Assembly: GCF_016097555.1 (NCBI RefSeq)
Contig: NC_054707.1
Coordinates: 43,596,873 to 43,660,872, forward strand
Length of the DNA: 64,000 nucleotides
Source of the DNA: Gigantopelta aegis
Taxonomy: Eukaryota; Mollusca; Gastropoda; Neomphalida; Peltospiridae
Direction of reading: 5' to 3'
The notes beneath the pieces were generated by a model that searched no databases, was not told the origin of the DNA, and saw only the letters and a list, made by a program, of their open reading frames with translations. Shown one piece after another: positions 57,569-64,000 of this stretch; position 1 is the first letter of the stretch; every line of letters starts with the position of its first letter. The position numbers were made by a program, and so were the translations under genes.

Positions 57569-58477
57569 TATTGTAAGTTAAAACAACGGACATCGGTATC
57601 TTACAGCGAGGAGTATATTGATAGGTTTATTACATCTGTTGGCTGTGGGGATGTCGGTTTTACTTTTATGAGTCTGTCAGATTATACAAAACTACTGTAT
57701 TGTTATGATTCATTGTATTTTATACTTTATAGATATACTGAAATGTTCAGCGAGTGATAGAAATACAATATTTGTGAGAGGTGGATTTAGGTAATCGGTC
57801 TTCTTCCATGCACTGCTACGGTCTACATCTAAGGAGAGTATATTTTAAAGTTCTGTAATGAAACAAAACAAAACGAAGAGTAAATATTGTGGTTTTATTT
57901 ATTTCTAGTAACATATAACTGAAACTCGCCACAAGTATAGGCTCCAAGAACAATTTAGTCTAAATATAATTCAGTGGCGGATCAAGAAAATCCATTCGGG
58001 GAGGGGCGGGTCAATTTCATGTAGTCAAAGGCCACAAACGTTCTCGAAGGGATTCCTCAGATTCTCCAACGTAAAACAACCCCCCAAAAACCAAACCAAA
58101 AAACCCCCCAACCCAACCCCTTGGGAGTGGGTGGGACTTAGACCAACCACTGTAATTAACTATTTATTATTGGCATTGTATACATGCGTTATAACAATGT
58201 AATAACTACTTGAAGAAAACATGCAACCAGTGCTTGTAAAATTTAAAATGTTTTCCTGAGATGTGAAAATGCTTTGGTCGTATTTTAAGGATCACGTCAG
58301 TGTTAATGTCACAGCAACGGCAGCTGGCACGTCCCAGTATGGGATCTAATAGACATGGTTGTTTTCACTCGATAACAAAACATTAATCAGTCTCTAAATA
58401 ACCTTGAACCTGCCCCGGGGTCACATTCATGGGGCTGGGAGTATGCATTTTGAAACACTATCACTTGTCAAATAAAG
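57569..58477. other. Intergenic DNA
   Basis: No gene seen. A cagtggcggatcaagaaaat word near 57972 resembles the terminus of a common hAT-type element, but its partner end was not found. Confidence 0.35.
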
Positions 58478-58780
58478 TTCTGGTTTGTTTAACGACACCA
58501 CTAGAGCACATTCATTAATCAATCATCGACTATTGGGTGTCAAACATTTGGTAATTTTGATTCGTAGTCATCGGAGGAAACCCACATCTTTCCTAATGCA
58601 GCAAGGGATCTTTTATATGCACTTTCCCACAGGCAGGATAGCACATACCACGGCATTTGATATATCAGTCGTGCACTAGCTGGAACGAGAAATAGCCCAA
58701 TGGGCTTACCGACAGGGGTCGATACCACACCGACACCGCGCATCAAGCGAGCGCTTTACCACTGGGCTACGTGTCGCCTC
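58478..58780 (-). mobile_element. SINE family A
   Basis: Minus-strand copy with tail (ttaacgacaccactagagca), core (agggatcttttatatgcac) and head ending gggctacgtgtcgcctc. Confidence 0.85.
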
Positions 58781-59990
58781 TTTGCCAAATAAAGAAAGTT
58801 ATTCATTAAACAATTCAAGAGTTATGGGCAAATAGAGAAACTTTAACCGAACATAACGCAGCTTAACCATGCTTAAACTAAATAGAATTCTGCATATACA
58901 TCACACAAATTTAATTTTGTCTGTAAACAAAGGACAAATGCAAATGTGGTCATATATGAACTTAACATCTAATTAAAATTAGCTCCATGTCCAGTTGACC
59001 TTTCATTTGACCAATCAAAAGCTTACTTGCAAAATCATGCCAGTGATTTGAAAAGAATTTGAAGACATTCGGGATCATGCCGAGGGTATACGAAATGATT
59101 CGGGTAAATTAGTATGCCGGAAACTAATTGCAATATAAAAGTTTATATAAAATTCGTGATGGTATAGCCATAAAATCTGTTTATACTAGTATACAATCCA
59201 GAGTTTATTACTGCACTTTTCTCCCTGTTTTTTCAATGTTGAAATAGACCAACAAGTTCGCCTATTGCATAAATAGTCTCGCCCGATATTTTTAGAATTT
59301 GTATGCTCCCGAATAACTCTATAAACTATTAAAAGGCGAAGTGTAATTGGTCGATATTTAAATTGTTATTTATAGATGAAATGTCGGCTGGACATGGGAG
59401 TCCACGCAATGCTGTTAGATCTACTGGTGGTAGACCCAGTAGAGCTAATTTTAATCAGATTGTGAACTAAACAAAACATCAACATGACATTAACCAAAGT
59501 GACTCGCAACGAGACACCTCATAATATTTTAAATTACACTGTGCATATTATGCATTCATTAAATATTCACCCGTTAACCGCTAGCTTTTGGGGATATTTC
59601 CAAGATAAGTGGTGAATGGGTGTAAAACCTTAACACCCACGCCAACAATCTGTGCCTGTGAACTAAATTAACAGGCTTCAATTTCGTATCAAATTTATGT
59701 CGAAGTTTTCATTTCACAAGCTTCACTATCGCGTGACAAATGAAAAATATTTAATCAGAGACATAGGCTACACTTCATATTAAATGGTAGCATGTTTCAC
59801 GAATATCCTAATTATCACCAGTAATATTAATTTAAATAATATGGCCAATTGACAACGCACATATTCATATCCAACGATAGCTAGGTTTTGAAGTGACGAA
59901 CGGCTGCCAACACTTCTTAGTGGGACCTAGTCAACAAAGTAGGACGAAATAGACATTGGTTGCTGATATATCCGCACATACCAAAAAGGT
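58781..59990. other. Downstream flank of the chitin-binding gene
   Basis: AT-rich DNA that must contain the 3' UTR of the minus-strand gene ending at 59991. No repeat or gene is recognised. Confidence 0.35.
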
Positions 59991-60376
59991 TCAGTGTTTC
60001 ACATTTTGCGCACAGGGAATATTGCGCGCATAGTCACAATTTTTCACACCTTCGTTGTAAAACAGTCCCTCTTGGCAGGTGTTGGCGAACACTGTTCCAG
60101 ACAAACAGACGAAGAATCCCGTTGGAGGGCAGCCGGAGTTGTAGTCGGCGTATATGGCAAACGTCGTCGTCGAGTCGCACTGGGCGGCTCTGCTGCATGT
60201 AACCTCGGCGCTGCAAGTGTCCGTGCCTTCGTCGTAAACTTTCCCAGACGGACAGTGGCCTGTCTCGATCTCACCATACCTGCACGAGAAGAAGTTCCGT
60301 GTTGGGCAGCCGAGGGAATAATCAGGGTAGAATGCTCTTTCCAGGTCTCTCGGGCACTGAAACGACCTGGTCATCG
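59991..60376 (-). CDS. Chitin-binding protein exon 3 (stop codon)
   Basis: Residues 82-208: MTRSFQCPRDLERAFYPDYS begins domain 2, DYNSGCPPTGFFVCLSGTVF lies in domain 3, and the end is CAQNVKH. Acceptor TCTTACAG. An 86-bp duplication (60403-60488) repeats the acceptor and the first 60 exon bases on the intron side. Confidence 0.92.
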
Positions 60377-62409
60377 CTGTAAGAGAAATAATGATCAATC
60401 AGAATAATCAGTGTAGAATGCTCATTCCAGGTCTCTCGGATACTGAAACGACCTGGTCATCGCTGTAAGAGAAATAATGATCAATCAGAGATAAGTTGTT
60501 TTTGTATTTATACCCACTTATTCAAGACTTGAAGTCCATTGTAACTCGTCTTAGTCTGACCAGGAGAAAAACTAATAAGTTCATGTCATCACAGCTATAC
60601 TTATAGCTGTCCGGTGCTAGTTTTGATTTAGTAAACTAGACCGGTAGTGGCAGTCCTCTCTTGTTGTGCAAAAGGGATATAATCTCCAGAAAAGGATCTC
60701 CTCGGGAGTGGCTGTCCTCTTACAGACAAGGCACTAGATAAGGGATTCATGGAAGCATCCACTATTTTGTGAAATGCCCATTCGACTCTGCATTGTGCAG
60801 AGATACGGCCCTGGGTCCCGTTCCACGAAGCGATCTTAGCCCTAAGATCACCGTAACAGCACAGCTAACATATGCACTTACGGTGATCCTAGCGCTAAGA
60901 TCGCTTTGTGGAACGGGACCCTGCTCATCACGATTTTGTGGTTCAGGTAAATAGCTAATGAATAAAAAGAACAGAGAGGAAAAAAGTAAAATGAGCACTG
61001 TTCGAGAATTAGGTATTTCTGTGTCTAACATTTATTACAGATGATTCATGACAATATCCCATTATGTATGCAACACACCTACTCCCGTCAATGGGGGTAT
61101 AACTAGTTGTAGTTATGTGGTTCAGTATCGCTGGGAAACAAAAGTTGAATGATATGACGTCAAATAGTCGTTATTCGCTAAGGACATAAACTTGATATGA
61201 TACAGACGTCGGCTTATTATCCTGTGATACTTACAGGCGACACATTTGTCGAAGGCGTCCACTGTGCATCTCTGTCTGGTGGAATTCAGCGCCATACCCT
61301 CCGGACATAGCACGGTCTTGTAGAGAATTCCGCTGTAGCAGGCGTGGAACTGTCCGCACTGTGAGCCCGCCATCATTACCATGCCAGTTGTGTCCACGCA
61401 CGGGTTGTTCTGTCCACGGACAGACAACAACTGAAGCAGCACAGCTGAAGATAATATATATAAGTCAAATCTGTGTTAAGAAGTCATTGAAAGCCAGGGT
61501 CTGAAAGGCCTATTAAATGAAAATAACTTACAAAGACAATATGGCCCCTCAAAATTATGTATTTCCGGGAACCCGACCAAACCTAGAAATATAAGAGATG
61601 ACCCTAACACAAAGTTCAGTATATTGTTGGTTCTTTTTTCTCTTTTTTTCATCAATACGTAGGTGAAACATAACATTTCATCTGGGATGAATGTATTAAA
61701 ATAATAATAATATGAATAATAACAATATTAAACAAATAAAATAATAATAAATAAAAGAACAAACCTACCTACCTTACCTAAAAAAAAATTCGGCACGTTC
61801 TCCGGAAGCAAACATTTTTCTTTAGGCCTAATTGATTTCTGTATTAATATCTCTGCTGTCGTTCAAATCAATTACAATAAGTTTTCGAACGGTTAATATA
61901 AACTTAACATTTATAAATTTGGTCTTATCCACTAAAGCTCGCTTGCCTTAATCAACAATTAAAGCCACCCATTTCTGTCCTGGAGAGGCAACCCATGATG
62001 CTGGACTAGCCGTGTCCCTAGGGCACCATGAACTGAATCAGAATTCAATATAGGCACGTCAACTTGATCAATTACCATAAAAGTAAAAGTATCTTGTCAT
62101 TATACATTATCAATTTTCGTTTTTAAATTCAATGCGTTTCCGATTGTCTTGGCGTTTGTAATAGTTCGGATTTCATTTTACGCACATACGGAATACAAAA
62201 TATACGTATCTTGGGAAGGGTCAGTCAGGGTATCTTGGGAAGGGTATTTGAATCCTCCCCGCTTTCCCCTCTTAACACCGATTATTTTTAGGAGTACGAT
62301 TTTCTCCTTGGCAGTAGTGCGATTTATCGCAGAGGACTGAATGTTTTCAAAACCGAAAGTCAGCCAGTTACAACTTACCTAGAAAACAGCAGACGAACTT
62401 CCCCTTCAT
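59991..62409 (-). CDS. Secreted three-domain chitin-binding (CBM14/peritrophin-A) protein
   Basis: Exons 62409-62379, 61444-61235 and 60376-59991, all GT-AG and in phase, give 208 aa. A signal peptide (MKGKFVCCFLAVLLQLLSVR, likely cleaved after Gly 21) is split by intron 1. Three six-cysteine chitin-binding type-2 domains follow at about 26-78, 88-141 and 147-202; domains 2 and 3 show the usual C-x-GC-(x)-FF-C-C-C-C layout, while domain 1 is more divergent. Such proteins bind chitin in extracellular matrices; in molluscs they occur in shell matrix, gut lining and radula-related tissue, so the tissue is not decided here. There is no catalytic domain or mucin linker. A second copy of the exon 3 acceptor lies 86 bp upstream. 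Confidence 0.9.
60317..60488 (-). repeat. 86-bp tandem duplication across the exon 3 acceptor
   Basis: Copy 1 (60317-60402) holds the genuine acceptor and 60 exon bases; copy 2 (60403-60488) lies wholly in intron 2. They differ at a few positions. Read as an exon, copy 2 changes the first cysteine of domain 2 to tyrosine and soon meets a stop codon, so it is a non-functional decoy. Confidence 0.9.
60577..60791 (-). repeat. Dispersed repeat, copy 2
   Basis: Inverted relative of 31423-31640 (gctagttttgatttagtaaa, tggcagtcctctc, ccactattttgtgaaatgcc). Lies in intron 2 of the chitin-binding gene. Confidence 0.7.
60813..60921. mobile_element. Fold-back MITE
   Basis: Arms gggtcccgttccacgaagcg and, inverted, cgctttgtggaacgggaccc, continued by atcttagccctaagatcacc. 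Related to the half element near 53765. Confidence 0.8.
61235..61444 (-). CDS. Chitin-binding protein exon 2
   Basis: Residues 12-80: the rest of the signal peptide (VLLQLLSVRG), then QNNPCVDTTG and domain 1 ending VDAFDKC. Acceptor ATCTTCAG, donor GCCT then GTAAGT in phase 1. Confidence 0.92.
61445..62378 (-). other. Chitin-binding gene intron 1
   Basis: No repeat or gene recognised apart from a short aataataat-rich stretch near 61700-61755. Confidence 0.5.
62379..62409 (-). CDS. Chitin-binding protein exon 1 (start codon)
   Basis: Residues 1-10, MKGKFVCCFL, plus one base. Donor CTAG then GTAAGT. Joined to exon 2 it completes a typical signal peptide, which is the main reason for choosing it. 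No clear TATA box upstream. Confidence 0.82.
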
Positions 62410-64000
62410 GTCTTCTGTTAACCGTACACAAAGCCAGAACGAGGGAATTAAACCACTATTTCCACTTCGTACTAGCTGACCATCATCATCCCTCAATTAG
62501 TTGCTCATTTGCATGTATTTGTGGAGTCTATTTGCTCGAAACTGCGACACTTCAAAGCAATGGGACGTCCTCGTTTCATCTGGTAAACACGAGGACAATC
62601 AGCGAGGCAGTACCTGGCCATCTTGGCGGATCTTTCACCTTTAATTACGACAATCCGGGCTCTCCGTGATCACGTTACCCACCCGCTAAACCATCCCCCG
62701 TCTCGACGCCTCCAGTGCAAACTGCAGATAGAGCTGGAGTAAGTGGGGCCGCTACCCGTCCTTCTATTGTGGAGTGTGGTCATTAACGGAGATGGTGACG
62801 CTGGCGGTTTAGACAGGGTCACTCTGGCCAGCAAACACAGGTGCCAAGACATATTTGATCATGTTAATCAACGTTTGTATTGAAATGTGCAGAAGAATAG
62901 TATAAATGTTGGTGAGAAATAAGAATGATATGACAAACTGGTGCTATTATGCTAAAATTTGTTGCATTCTTAAATCCACCTTCTCCAAATATAAAAACTA
63001 AAGAAAATAGTTTCCAAACGATAATGGAATGCACAATCTGTATGAAGTATTTTGTATATACATTCAGGGCCGTAGCTAGGGGGGGGGGGGGGGAGGCAAA
63101 ATAGTAATGCCCTTCCTCCCAATCACACATTTTCCCCATACCATGTTATATATTATATCCTGTCGCCCCATAACTCATAGACAATGTGGTTGCCCACCTA
63201 TCCAAAATATAAAATCCTGACACTGATGATTGTCAGTTTGTAGGTAAACACAGTCTACATACTGTTAATAGTGATTAATAAATAAAAACGTTGTATTAAA
63301 ATGGTTTATTTTTTCTCACTCCCGTCGTACGTATACACACAACATCATATTATAAATCCGATTTTCCTAACCCAAAACACAGTCATACTTCTTACACAAT
63401 AACATTCAAACAAATTCAAAATGTTATGTAAATAACGGAATTAATCCTGTAAAAACTAAATACACATTACTTTGCATCTGGCAAACAATAATAAATATAG
63501 AAAGCTTATTGTAACACAATTATTTTACAGATGACAATATCCACAATAAAATACAATATTGTCTAGTCCACTTATTTATACTTGGACATATCAATCAAAT
63601 GATGATGATGCAAAACAAACATTCAAGCAGAGTATTTTCCAACTTCCAACAAGTGCTTGACTTTCCTCTAGTATAATAAACTATTGCAAATCACAGACTA
63701 ATTCATGTGAAACATTACCTAGTACAGCTAAAATTATACAACATATTATATATGAAACTCTGACATTAGTATGTGGACTATAAATAATAACCATCTCTAT
63801 AACTTATAAAATCCTGCAGTTTGATAAGGTAATTAAAAACATTATTCTGTGACATATCAGTTATCACAACAAAAACCACAAATATGGTGGGTTACGGGAA
63901 AAGTTTCCTTTTCATCTATCCTGTTCTTCAAACATGCATTTTCAGCAACTATTGTCAATGTTTTCATTTTTTAAAATTGCTGCTTTGTTTTCAAGCGAAC
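62410..64000. other. Upstream and distal DNA with no recognised gene
   Basis: Includes the presumed promoter side of the chitin-binding gene, a GC-richer stretch at 62560-62850 of unknown nature, and cagggccgtagctagg at 63066 next to a poly-G run, which looks like one end of a hAT-type repeat. From 63100 on it is plain AT-rich sequence. Confidence 0.35.

Noticed and set aside
59994-60407. 137-codon plus-strand ORF opposite the chitin-binding exon
   Set aside because: Antisense shadow of the cysteine-rich exon 3; the minus strand has the conserved domains and splice phases.

Overview
The window is animal nuclear DNA, most likely from a mollusc and probably a gastropod. It is AT-rich, its genes are split by many GT-AG introns, and it carries many tRNA-headed SINEs whose sequence I recognise as typical of molluscan genomes. 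Three protein genes can be rebuilt exon by exon with consistent phase from start codon to stop. The species cannot be named from the sequence alone.

Layout. Positions 1-1191 are the 3' side of MFAP1. MFAP1 lies on the minus strand (coding exons 21992 down to 1192, ten exons, 440 aa); it is a spliceosomal B-complex protein. An intergenic stretch of about 10.9 kb (21993-32883) is packed with nested inverted-repeat transposons. PKMYT1/Myt1, the membrane-bound CDK1-inhibitory kinase, runs on the plus strand (32884-53064, fourteen coding exons, 529 aa), so it is head-to-head with MFAP1. Its 3' region runs to roughly 54.2-55.3 kb and is followed by SINEs. A small secreted protein with three chitin-binding (CBM14/peritrophin-A) domains lies on the minus strand (62409 down to 59991, three exons, 208 aa). 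The last 1.5 kb holds nothing recognisable.

Repeats. Two tRNA-derived SINE families and recombinants between them, a third SINE family, fold-back MITEs, hAT-like and TTAA-type non-autonomous elements, a decayed Tc1/mariner (DD34E) copy, and two LINE fragments fill the introns and spacers.

Most unusual feature. Several tandem arrays do not merely sit in introns. They span exon-intron boundaries, so real splice sites are multiplied. Nineteen extra copies of the 3' splice site plus the first 61 nt of the PKMYT1 membrane-anchor exon precede the true one. Roughly 65-70 copies of an acceptor plus 13 exon bases precede MFAP1 exon 6. Five copies of the MFAP1 exon 4 end with its GT donor lie in the next intron. 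Smaller two-copy versions occur at the acceptor of exon 3 of the chitin-binding gene and at the MFAP1 exon 2 donor. This recurrence in three unrelated genes is the main thing to follow up.
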